Source: an uncultured Clostridia bacterium
Lineage (GTDB): Bacteria > Bacillota_A > Clostridia > TANB77 > CAG-508
Assembly (NCBI GenBank): GCA_944393295.1
Contig: CALXZR010000020.1
Location: 1 to 12,999 of the forward strand
DNA length: 12,999 bases
Direction of reading: 5' to 3'
Positions within the stretch are counted from its first letter, which is position 1. The number at the start of each line of letters is the position of its first letter. Made by a program: the position numbers and the translations under genes. The notes under the pieces were generated by a model. The model did no database searches. It was not told the DNA's origin and was given only the letters and a program-made list of their open reading frames with translations. This document shows, piece after piece, positions 1 to 6,842 of this stretch.

Positions 1-1
1 A

Positions 2-340
2 ATAGAAAATTTTTCAAAGATTATGGGAAAATCTAAGAAAAAAATAGAAAAAATTCTAAATAAATTTCTGGAATTAGAAATGTTAATAAAAGAAGGGGAA
101 ACATTTCTAATAAAAAATTGGGACAAATATCAAAGTATTGAAAACTATGAAAAATATCAAATGCAAAATAGAGAAAGACAAAAAAGATATCGTGAAAAAT
201 TAAAAAGTGAAAAAGAAAAAAGTAACGTTATTCAAACATTAGGTAACGGACAAGAAAAGAATACAAAAGAATTAAGAATGAGAAAAGAAGAAAATATAAG
301 AGAGGAGAGCGAAAATGGTTTTAGAGAATATAAAATATAA
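2..340 (+). CDS. Phage-type replisome organiser, 3' part only (5' end outside window)
   Basis: The reading frame is open from the first bases, so the window begins inside this gene; the ATG at 23 is internal (it is preceded in frame by codons for IENFSKI). The visible piece, about 112 codons, has the layout of the end of a phage replisome-organiser N-terminal domain. It has a helix with LELEMLIKEG, the hallmark strand and turn FLIKNWDKYQSIE, and then a very basic helix QNRERQKRYREKLK. A charged, low-complexity Lys/Glu tail follows. Proteins of this family bind origin DNA and help open it for helicase loading. The stop overlaps the start of the DnaC-like gene by 26 nt, which fits the usual organiser-loader pairing. 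Family assignment comes from motif recall on a fragment, so it is moderately sure. Confidence 0.7.
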   Translation: MENFSKIMGKSKKKIEKILNKFLELEMLIKEGETFLIKNWDKYQSIENYEKYQMQNRERQKRYREKLKSEKEKSNVIQTLGNGQEKNTKELRMRKEENIREESENGFREYKI

Positions 341-1151
341 CGAAGTTATCCACAAAAAAATGAAAAAATGTGAATACTGTGGTAGAGAATTAACTCCAAT
401 TGGACTTGATTATTTATATGTTAATATTTCTCCAGATAATATAAAATATGAAAGATGTAATTGTAAGAAATCACAAGAATATTGGAAAGAGAAAGATAAA
501 AAAGACTATGAAATTGCAAAAAGAAAACATTTTAGAGATGTTATAAACAAGATATATAAACAAAACTATATTGGCATGAAATTTCAAAATCTGAACTTTG
601 AAAATTTTAATTGTAATTATGAAAATGAAATGGCTATAGCAATTGCTAAAGATTATATAAATAAAAATATTACAAATGCAGATGACAATGGACTGATAAT
701 AATGGGCAAGTCAGGAGTTGGAAAAACACACTTAGCAGCATCAATTGCTAATAAATTAATTGAAAATGACAAGATAGTATTAATGGGAAGATTGACAACT
801 TTATTAGATATGATAAAGGAAACTTTTAAAGATAATACGAAGTCTGAGAATGAATTAATTGAGTTATATTCAAATGTAGATATGATAATAATTGATGATC
901 TTGGAACAGAAAAAATAAGTAACTGGGCATTAGAAAAATTATATACAATAATAGAAAATAGAAATGAAAATAGATTGCCAATAATTATTACAACAAGATT
1001 TGATAAGCAAGGATTAATTGAAAGATTTAGCAAATGTCAGGATGAACAATTGGTAGATGCGATTATCTCAAAATTATATCAAATGTGTTATGGAGTAACA
1101 CTAAAAAATATAAAAGAAAAAGCTAGCACAAGCGACCAAACTAAATGCTAA
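315..1151 (+). CDS. DnaC-type replicative helicase loader ATPase (278 aa)
   Basis: An AAA+ ATPase of the DnaC/DnaI/IstB type, expected to load the replicative DnaB-like helicase at an origin. The Walker A motif is GKSGVGKT at residues 131-138 and Walker B is IIIDDLG around 191-197. The sequence IITTRF near 220 fits a sensor region. A short N-terminal zinc cluster is visible (C19-x2-C22 and C48-x-C50), as in other mobile-element loaders. The start ATG at 315 has AGAGGAG at 301-307 in front and lies inside the end of the upstream replisome-organiser gene, so the two are translationally coupled. Length is normal for the family. The IstB alternative is unlikely because no IstA-type transposase is adjacent. 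Confidence 0.88.
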   Translation: MVLENIKYNEVIHKKMKKCEYCGRELTPIGLDYLYVNISPDNIKYERCNCKKSQEYWKEKDKKDYEIAKRKHFRDVINKIYKQNYIGMKFQNLNFENFNCNYENEMAIAIAKDYINKNITNADDNGLIIMGKSGVGKTHLAASIANKLIENDKIVLMGRLTTLLDMIKETFKDNTKSENELIELYSNVDMIIIDDLGTEKISNWALEKLYTIIENRNENRLPIIITTRFDKQGLIERFSKCQDEQLVDAIISKLYQMCYGVTLKNIKEKASTSDQTKC

Positions 1152-1223
1152 CTTAAATGATTATGATTATATTTTAATACAAAAATTAAGAAAAGTAAAT
1201 AGAAAGAGAAAGGAGTTGATAAT

Positions 1224-1610
1224 ATGAAGGTTTATAAAGAGTATAAAGGAATAGAAATAAAAGATATAAAAGGAGTTAAATATAACAGAATTTGTAATAG
1301 AAATTTAGAAAAGGTTTGTAGATATATGGAAGCCATAAAAAGAAATGGAATTAAGAAACCATTTGAAATTATTCAAAAAGAAAATGGATATTATATTTTT
1401 AGAGATGAAGCAAGATTAGTAGCAGCGAAAGTAGTAGGATATGACAAAGTTCCATGTTTAATAAGAGATATAAAACAAGAAATCTTATTAAGAAAAATAA
1501 ATAGAATATTTAAAATAGAAGATGAAAATCATGAAATAAAAGATGATACAAATGATGAAAAAAGGTTGAATTTTTACAAAAATAATTATTATAAACTAAA
1601 TATTTTATAA
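1224..1610 (+). CDS. ParB/sulfiredoxin-fold DNA-binding-like protein (128 aa)
   Basis: The first 95 residues resemble a ParB N-terminal (ParB/Srx) domain. A ParB-type box region is seen in NLEKVCRYMEAIKRNGIKKPFEI. The characteristic turn and helix FRDEARLVAAKVVGYDKVPCLI follow (about residues 53-75), corresponding to the DG-x-RR-x-x-AA-x-x-G pattern of the family. The nucleotide-binding Arg pair is only partly kept (DEAR), so CTPase activity is uncertain. The C-terminal 35 residues are charged and Asn/Lys-rich with no recognised fold; the HTH and dimer domains of a full ParB are absent. AAGGAG at about 1210 precedes the ATG. It sits between the replication genes and the relaxase and is followed by a terminator, so it closes the replication operon. 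A role in replication or partition control is inferred. Confidence 0.62.
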   Translation: MKVYKEYKGIEIKDIKGVKYNRICNRNLEKVCRYMEAIKRNGIKKPFEIIQKENGYYIFRDEARLVAAKVVGYDKVPCLIRDIKQEILLRKINRIFKIEDENHEIKDDTNDEKRLNFYKNNYYKLNIL

Positions 1611-1629
1611 TAAAAAATAAGAAGAAAAG

Positions 1630-1664
1630 TACTTGGATTTTAATAGAAAAGTCCAAGTATTTTT
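1630..1664 (+). terminator. Rho-independent terminator after the ParB-like gene
   Basis: The arm TACTTGGATTTT (1630-1641) pairs with AAAGTCCAAGTA (1648-1659): 12 pairs including one G-U, with a 6-nt loop, followed by five T (1660-1664). It separates the replication operon from the relaxase transcription unit. Confidence 0.85.
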
Positions 1665-1816
1665 AAAAATATAGTGTGCATTTGATAGAAAAAAGTAATA
1701 ATTTTAGCACTAAAAAGAAGCATATTGTTGTCCTAACAAGCAATGAATTTCGTCAGCTCGAAATTTTAAATGGGGAAATTTCCCCAATCCCCTTTTTAGA
1801 AGAGAGGAGAAAGCAA
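1665..1816 (+). other. Relaxase leader; candidate oriT / attenuator region
   Basis: These 152 bases lie between the terminator and the relaxase start and are visibly richer in G+C than their neighbours. They contain a perfect 16-bp palindrome, TGGGGAAATTTCCCCA (1771-1786), followed by ATCCCC and five T (1793-1797). That arrangement could fold as a hairpin or as a weak terminator-like attenuator. In MOBP systems the nick site commonly lies just upstream of the relaxase gene, so this is the best oriT candidate in the window. No nick sequence can be assigned from sequence alone. The frame is open from a GTG at 1676, but that stretch is unlikely to be coding because a strong RBS and ATG lie at 1803-1819. 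Confidence 0.4.
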
Positions 1817-3193
1817 ATGGCAACAACAAAAATATGGAAAGTACAAAAAAGATTAGATCATGTAATTAATTATGCAACAAATGAAGAAAAGACAAAAAAT
1901 AATTATAGCAAATATAGAATGGATGAGTTTGATAGTATCAGACAAGTAATGACTTATGTAACTAATCCAGATAAGACAGAAAAACTTTTTTATACTACAG
2001 GAATAAATTGTGAAATAGAAGATGCAATTAAACAAATGCAATTTGTAAAAATATTTTATGGAAAAGAAAATGGCATATTAGCATTTCATGCATATCAATC
2101 TTTTAATGAAGGAGAAGTTACTCCAGAAGTAGCACATGAAATTGGAGTGAAACTTGCTAATGAAATGTGGGGAGATAGATTTCAAGTTGTAGTATCTACT
2201 CATTTAAATACTCTACATCTTCATAATCATTTTGTAATTAATTCTGTGTCATTTAAAGATGGAAAGAAGTATTATAGTAATTTGACTAATACAGCATTGC
2301 TAAGAAAAACATCAGATGAAATATGTGAAGAATATGGCTTAAGTGTTTTAAAAGAAAAGACTTGTAAATCTGGAATTAATTTTGAAAATTTTTATAAAAA
2401 ATCTATGAGAGATTCAGATTATTATAAATTTGCAAAAGAAGATATAGATTATGCGATAGAACATTCATGGACTTATAAAGAATTTCTAAAAAGATTAAAA
2501 GAAATGGGATATGAAGTATATTTTAGAGCAAATAAAATTAGTGTGAGAATGTATCCACATAAAAGAAATATTAGAATAGAAAGAGCATTTGGAGAAGAAT
2601 ATTCTATTGAAAATATTCAAAAAAAAATTTGCAGTAGATATCCAAGTAGAGAAGAAATAATTAAACCTAAAACTTATTATAGAAGATTATTTTATAAAGG
2701 TAGCATAAAAAAAGTAAGAAAGCCTAAAGGGATAATTGCTTTATATTATTACTATTGCTATTTATTAAAAGTATATCCAAAGAAAAATTTAAATTATAAA
2801 CTTACTCCAAAAATGAGAGAAGAAGTAAAAAAGATGGATAAGTATTCAGAAAAAATTAGATTTTTATGTAAGTATAAGTTAGAAACTATAAATGATGTAG
2901 AAAATTTAAAAGAAGAGAAAAAAGAAGAGTTACAAAAGATTTTGAATACAAGAAATAGGTTGTATTATAAAAGGCAAAAAGTAGATAATGAAAGTGAAAA
3001 AGATGTTGTGACTAAAGAAATAATTAGTGTTACTTCTGTTTTACAAAAAGTTAGAAAAGAGATTAAGTTGTGTGATGAAGTTGGTGATAATTCTAGGAAG
3101 ATGAAAGAGCAGATAAAAGAAATGAAGGAAAAGAAACAAGAAAAAATAAAGATAAAAGAGAAAAAGAAGAAAGATAGAAGGTATGATAGATAA
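1817..3193 (+). CDS. MOBP-type relaxase / mobilisation nuclease (458 aa)
   Basis: A relaxase of the MobA/VirD2 superfamily, which nicks one strand at oriT and stays bound to the DNA end during conjugative transfer. It starts MATTKIWKVQKRLDHVINYA, typical of relaxases in clostridial conjugative elements. Tyrosines lie in the repeated motifs INYATNEEKT (Y about 19) and VMTYVTNPDKT (Y47); one of these is the likely nicking residue. The metal-binding three-histidine motif is H134-L-H136-N-H138 within a THLNTLHLHNHFVINS context. The C-terminal 120 residues are extremely Lys/Glu-rich and probably coiled coil. I place the start at ATG 1817 because AGAGGAGA lies at 1803-1810 and family members begin with MATT; the GTG at 1676 in the same frame is rejected. 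No MobC-like accessory gene is seen upstream. Confidence 0.9.
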   Translation: MATTKIWKVQKRLDHVINYATNEEKTKNNYSKYRMDEFDSIRQVMTYVTNPDKTEKLFYTTGINCEIEDAIKQMQFVKIFYGKENGILAFHAYQSFNEGEVTPEVAHEIGVKLANEMWGDRFQVVVSTHLNTLHLHNHFVINSVSFKDGKKYYSNLTNTALLRKTSDEICEEYGLSVLKEKTCKSGINFENFYKKSMRDSDYYKFAKEDIDYAIEHSWTYKEFLKRLKEMGYEVYFRANKISVRMYPHKRNIRIERAFGEEYSIENIQKKICSRYPSREEIIKPKTYYRRLFYKGSIKKVRKPKGIIALYYYYCYLLKVYPKKNLNYKLTPKMREEVKKMDKYSEKIRFLCKYKLETINDVENLKEEKKEELQKILNTRNRLYYKRQKVDNESEKDVVTKEIISVTSVLQKVRKEIKLCDEVGDNSRKMKEQIKEMKEKKQEKIKIKEKKKKDRRYDR

Positions 3194-3197
3194 GAAA

Positions 3198-3224
3198 TGG
3201 CACAGAAATGTGCCAATAATTTTT
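3198..3224 (+). terminator. Terminator after the relaxase
   Basis: TGGCACA (3198-3204) and TGTGCCA (3209-3215) form a perfect 7-bp stem around a GAAA tetraloop, followed by ATAATTTTT. The GNRA-type loop gives a stable hairpin; the U tract is interrupted, so efficiency may be moderate. Confidence 0.75.
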
Positions 3225-3245
3225 GTATAAATAAAGCTGATTTTA

Positions 3246-3274
3246 TTGAGAAAACTGAGATTTTATGATATATT
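3246..3274 (+). promoter_or_regulatory. Sigma-A-type promoter of cargo operon 1
   Basis: TTGAGA (3246-3251) and TATATT (3269-3274) are separated by 17 nt, about 80 bases upstream of the first gene of the cassette and just after the relaxase terminator. The leader carries AGGAGGA at about 3342-3348 before ATG 3354. In AT-rich DNA such boxes also occur by chance; the position makes this one credible. Confidence 0.55.
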
Positions 3275-3353
3275 TGTAAAAAATGGAATCTAGGAGAAAA
3301 ATGAAGAATAATATATGATTTTGAGAAAGAACTGATTTATAGGAGGAAGAATA

Positions 3354-3677
3354 ATGGATAAAATAATGCAAGAAATTAAACTATTTAATGAAGAAAGAGA
3401 TTGGGATCAATTTCATTCTCCAGAAAACTTGGCTAAATCAATTGCAATAGAAGCAGGGGAACTATTAGAGTGTTTTCAATGGAATAGCGAAAATTACAAT
3501 AAAGAAGAAGTATGTGAGGAATTAGCAGATGTATTTACATATTGTATTCAAATGGCTATGAAATTAGATGTAAAGCCAGAGGAAGTAATATTAAAAAAGT
3601 TAGAGAAAACTAAAAAGAAATATCCAGTAGAAAAAGCTAAAGGAGTAAGTACAAAATATAATAAATTTGAGGAGTAA
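3354..3677 (+). CDS. MazG-like nucleotide pyrophosphohydrolase (107 aa)
   Basis: An all-alpha NTP pyrophosphohydrolase of the MazG/RS21-C6 (dCTPase-like) type, which hydrolyses a (d)NTP to the monophosphate and pyrophosphate. The family's metal-binding signature is present: E33-x2-E36 (EAGELLECFQW) and E56-x2-D59 (EELADVFTYC). The single-domain size of about 107 aa is normal. It is the first gene of a four-gene run, with the next start only 3 nt after its stop. Stand-alone members near nucleases often act on nucleotide pools, modified nucleotides or alarmones. Here it could deplete dNTPs for an invading phage or keep modified nucleotides out of host DNA. That role is inference; substrate preference cannot be read from sequence. 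Confidence 0.88.
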   Translation: MDKIMQEIKLFNEERDWDQFHSPENLAKSIAIEAGELLECFQWNSENYNKEEVCEELADVFTYCIQMAMKLDVKPEEVILKKLEKTKKKYPVEKAKGVSTKYNKFEE

Positions 3678-3680
3678 AAT

Positions 3681-4832
3681 ATGGCGATAGATTTTAAAGA
3701 TTTAGAAAGATCTGATTTAGTGATTGACGAAATATATTGTGGGGGAACAGTTCCTAATATGTCTTCGGAAGTATTAAATAAACTAATGTTATGTTCAAAT
3801 TCAGGTGGATTTAGACAAGTAAAGAATAAGGATGGAAAATATGCTTATTGTGTTTTATATACAACTGGAGAAGATGTTGACTGGAAAGATTATTTAGATG
3901 CAGAATTAGGAAGATTTATATATTATGGTGATAACAAAAAAGAAGGACATAGCATTCATAATACAAGTAGAAAAGGTAATGAGATATTAAGAACGTGCTT
4001 CGAAAAATTGGAGAATAATGATAGGGACAGTATAATTCCATTCTTTATATTTCAAAAAGTAAAAGGTAGAGATGTTAGGTTCTTAGGATTAGCTGTTCCA
4101 GGAGACGATAGATTAACAAAAGAAGAACAACTTATTTCTGTATGGAGCCAAAAAGATGGAAGGAGATATCAAAACTATAAAGCTATATTTTCAATATTAG
4201 ATGTTTCAACAATAGATAGAAGATGGCTAATCGATCTAAAAAATTCAATAGATAATAGTGAGTATGCACCAGAAGTTTGGAAAGAATGGCAGAAAAAAGG
4301 AAAATGTAAACATTTAACTGCAAAGAAAGTAGTACAATATAGAAATAAAGAAGAGCAATTACCAAAACAAGAACAAGACTTAAAAATGCTTAGAGAAATA
4401 TATAACTATTTTGATGATCCATATGAATTCGAAAAATGTGCTGCAAAAATAGCGCAGTTAATGGATAATAATATAGTAGCATATGACTTAACAAAAACTA
4501 GAAGAGATGGTGGAAGAGATGCTATAGGAAAATATAGAATTGGCACAGATAAAAGTAATATTCAAGTTGAATTTGCGTTAGAAGCTAAAAGATATGATAT
4601 TAACAATTCTGTTGGAGTGAAAGAAACATCTAGATTAATTTCAAGATTAAAACATAGAGAATTCGGAATTCTAATTACAACATCTTATGTAGATATGCAA
4701 ACGTATAAAGAAATTGTAGAAGATGGACATCCAATAGTAATTATTGCAGCAATAGATATCATACATATTTTAAAAAAGTCAGGGATAAAAACAGTAGAAG
4801 ATGTAAGAAAATGGTTAAAAAATAATTTTTAA
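3681..4832 (+). CDS. AspBHI-type modification-dependent restriction endonuclease (383 aa)
   Basis: Residues about 8-140 match the AspBHI N-terminal recognition domain: SDLVIDEIYCGGT, then NSGGFRQ, YTTGEDVDW, GRFIYYGDNK and GRDVRFLGLAVPG. AspBHI is a member of the MspJI group, whose SRA-like domain reads 5-methylcytosine context. Residues about 230-383 form an Mrr-type PD-(D/E)xK nuclease with GGRD (D280), E301-A-K303 and the following GILITTSYV strand. The D to E/K spacing is 20 residues; MspJI-type enzymes usually have Gln where this protein has E301. GAGGAG at 3669-3674 drives the ATG at 3681. No cognate methyltransferase is present, as expected for a type IV-like enzyme that cuts modified DNA. 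It should attack phage or incoming DNA carrying modified cytosine. Confidence 0.85.
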   Translation: MAIDFKDLERSDLVIDEIYCGGTVPNMSSEVLNKLMLCSNSGGFRQVKNKDGKYAYCVLYTTGEDVDWKDYLDAELGRFIYYGDNKKEGHSIHNTSRKGNEILRTCFEKLENNDRDSIIPFFIFQKVKGRDVRFLGLAVPGDDRLTKEEQLISVWSQKDGRRYQNYKAIFSILDVSTIDRRWLIDLKNSIDNSEYAPEVWKEWQKKGKCKHLTAKKVVQYRNKEEQLPKQEQDLKMLREIYNYFDDPYEFEKCAAKIAQLMDNNIVAYDLTKTRRDGGRDAIGKYRIGTDKSNIQVEFALEAKRYDINNSVGVKETSRLISRLKHREFGILITTSYVDMQTYKEIVEDGHPIVIIAAIDIIHILKKSGIKTVEDVRKWLKNNF

Positions 4833-4848
4833 TATTTCTTAAAAGTAT

Positions 4849-4871
4849 AATAATTTATGGGGGCAATTATT
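4849..4871 (+). promoter_or_regulatory. Shine-Dalgarno site inside a small hairpin, fixes the start at 4872
   Basis: AATAATT (4849-4855) and AATTATT (4865-4871) are perfect inverted repeats flanking the loop TATGGGGGC, which holds the GGGGG Shine-Dalgarno core (4859-4863). The core lies 8 nt from ATG 4872, while the in-frame ATG at 4857 has no ribosome site in front, so 4872 is the supported start. The weak all-AT stem would present the site in a loop; it could be an operator or simply chance. Confidence 0.4.
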
Positions 4872-6833
4872 ATGATAGTATATGAAGCAACAAAGCAATT
4901 ATTTGTAGAAGATGTTGTACAAGATCGAATCGAAGAAAATATAGATAGAAAATTTTATGAAAAAATGGGATATCATACATCTGAAAGTGAGAGAAAGGCA
5001 TGGAATAATTCTATGCAATACATGATGAAAGTATTAATAGATAATAACATACCTGGAAATGTAGGAATAGCTATTGAATTTAAAATACCAAATACTTCTA
5101 AAAGAGTTGATTTTATAATTACAGGTAAAGACGGACAATTAAAAAATACAGCTATTATTGTTGAATTAAAACAATGGACTGAAGCAAATATTGTAAACGG
5201 AAAAGACGGAATAGTACAAGCGTTTACAGGTCATGCATTAAGAGAGGTAACTCATCCATCATATCAAGCATGGTCATATGCAACAACTATAGAGGATTAC
5301 AATGAAACGGTGCAAGATAGACGAATAGACTTACATCCATGTGCATATCTTCATAATTATCTAACTGTAAAACCGCCAACATTATTATCAGATAATTATA
5401 AATATTATTTAGAAAAAGCACCTGCTTTTATAAAAGGTGATGTAGAAAAATTAAGAGATTTTATAAATAAGTATATTAAATATGGTGATGATAAAGAAAC
5501 ACTATATATGATTGAAAATGGAAAAATTAGACCATCTAAATCATTACAAGATGCTTTATCAAGTATGTTGCAAGGCAATGAAGAATTTATTATGATCGAC
5601 GATCAAAAACTTGTTTATGAAACAGCATTAGAAATGGCCAGAAAATCTTATAGAGATGGAAAGAAAAGAGTACTAATTGTTAAAGGTGGACCAGGTACAG
5701 GAAAATCAGTACTAGCTATTAATCTATTAGTAAAATTAACAAATGAAAATATGGTTTGTTCATATGTAACAAAAAATGCAGCGCCAAGAAATGTATATGC
5801 AACAAAATTAAGTGGTGATTTTAGAAAAACAAGAATAAATAATTTATTTAAAGGTTCAGGTTCATTTGTTGAATCTGCTGAAAATGAGTTTGATGTATTA
5901 ATTGTTGATGAAGCACATAGGTTAAATGCAAAGTCTGGAATGTTTCAAAATCTGGGCGAAAATCAAATAAAGGAAATTATTCATGCGTCAAAATTTTCAA
6001 TATTTTTCATAGATGAATCTCAAAGAGTTACATTAAAAGATATTGGAAGTGTTGAGGAAATACAGAAATATATTGGACAAGCAAATGCAGAATCAGAAAT
6101 AATGGAGTTGGAATCACAATTCAGATGTAATGGATCAGATGGATATATTGCTTGGCTGGATGATGTATTAGATATTAGAAAAACAGCTAACAGCGATGGG
6201 TTTGATTTAGATTACGATATTAAGATTTGTGATACTCCTAATGAAGTGAGAGATATAATTTTTGAAAAAAACAAAATTAATAATAAAGCTAGATTAGTTG
6301 CAGGATATTGTTGGGACTGGATAAAGGAAGGAAAAAACAAATCTGATGTATTTGATATAAAAATTCCAGAATATAATTTTGCAATGAGTTGGAATTTAGG
6401 TAATAGTCAAACATGGGCAATTGATCCGAATTCAGTAAATGAAATAGGATGTATACATACAGCTCAAGGATTAGAATTTGATTATGTTGGTGTAATTATA
6501 GGTAATGATCTAAGATATGAAAACAACAAAATAGTTACAGATGTTACAGAAAGAGCAAAGACAGACCAATCAATAAAGGGAATATATAAAATGTTCCAAC
6601 AAGATTTTGACAAGGCAGAGAAAATAGCAGATGAAATAATAAAAAATACATATAGGACATTAATGACCAGAGGACAAAAAGGTTGTTATATTTATTGTAC
6701 AGATAAAGAATTATCAGCTTACTTAAAAAAGAGATTAAATCAAAATGAAGGTATTATTTATCATATTGATGAGGATGAACACTATAGTAATTTAATGGTT
6801 GCAGAAGATAGTGAAGAATATAGATATGAATAG
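4872..6833 (+). CDS. DUF2075 nuclease-helicase fusion, anti-phage candidate (653 aa)
   Basis: A two-part enzyme. Residues about 30-200 look like a PD-(D/E)xK nuclease: KRVDFIITG with D80 and VELKQW with E98-x-K100. From about 240 to the end is a superfamily 1 helicase-like DUF2075 domain. Its Walker A is GGPGTGKS at 272-279, Walker B is LIVDEAHRL (D346, E347), and motif III-like FFIDESQR follows. A QFRC block comes next, then a late motif GCIHTAQGLEFDYVGVIIG and YRTLMTRGQKG. The start MIVYEATK is typical of the family. The domain order resembles the staphylococcal nuclease-helicase immunity protein Nhi, a stand-alone anti-phage enzyme; this is resemblance by domain order, not a tested match. 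The 39-nt gap to the upstream endonuclease gene holds no terminator, so co-transcription is likely. Confidence 0.83.
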   Translation: MIVYEATKQLFVEDVVQDRIEENIDRKFYEKMGYHTSESERKAWNNSMQYMMKVLIDNNIPGNVGIAIEFKIPNTSKRVDFIITGKDGQLKNTAIIVELKQWTEANIVNGKDGIVQAFTGHALREVTHPSYQAWSYATTIEDYNETVQDRRIDLHPCAYLHNYLTVKPPTLLSDNYKYYLEKAPAFIKGDVEKLRDFINKYIKYGDDKETLYMIENGKIRPSKSLQDALSSMLQGNEEFIMIDDQKLVYETALEMARKSYRDGKKRVLIVKGGPGTGKSVLAINLLVKLTNENMVCSYVTKNAAPRNVYATKLSGDFRKTRINNLFKGSGSFVESAENEFDVLIVDEAHRLNAKSGMFQNLGENQIKEIIHASKFSIFFIDESQRVTLKDIGSVEEIQKYIGQANAESEIMELESQFRCNGSDGYIAWLDDVLDIRKTANSDGFDLDYDIKICDTPNEVRDIIFEKNKINNKARLVAGYCWDWIKEGKNKSDVFDIKIPEYNFAMSWNLGNSQTWAIDPNSVNEIGCIHTAQGLEFDYVGVIIGNDLRYENNKIVTDVTERAKTDQSIKGIYKMFQQDFDKAEKIADEIIKNTYRTLMTRGQKGCYIYCTDKELSAYLKKRLNQNEGIIYHIDEDEHYSNLMVAEDSEEYRYE

Positions 6834-6842
6834 GAGAAAAAA

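Noticed and set aside
1676..1816. GTG start giving a 47-residue N-terminal extension of the relaxase
   Set aside because: A strong AGAGGAGA and ATG at 1803-1819 give the family-typical MATT start; the upstream stretch differs in composition and contains a palindrome.
2965..3216. Minus-strand hydrophobic Ser/Phe-rich frame of 83 codons
   Set aside because: It is a shadow of the Lys/Glu-rich relaxase tail on the other strand.
4857..4871. ATG at 4857 as start of the nuclease-helicase
   Set aside because: No ribosome site precedes it, and the GGGGG site lies between it and the ATG at 4872, where family members begin (MIVYEATK).
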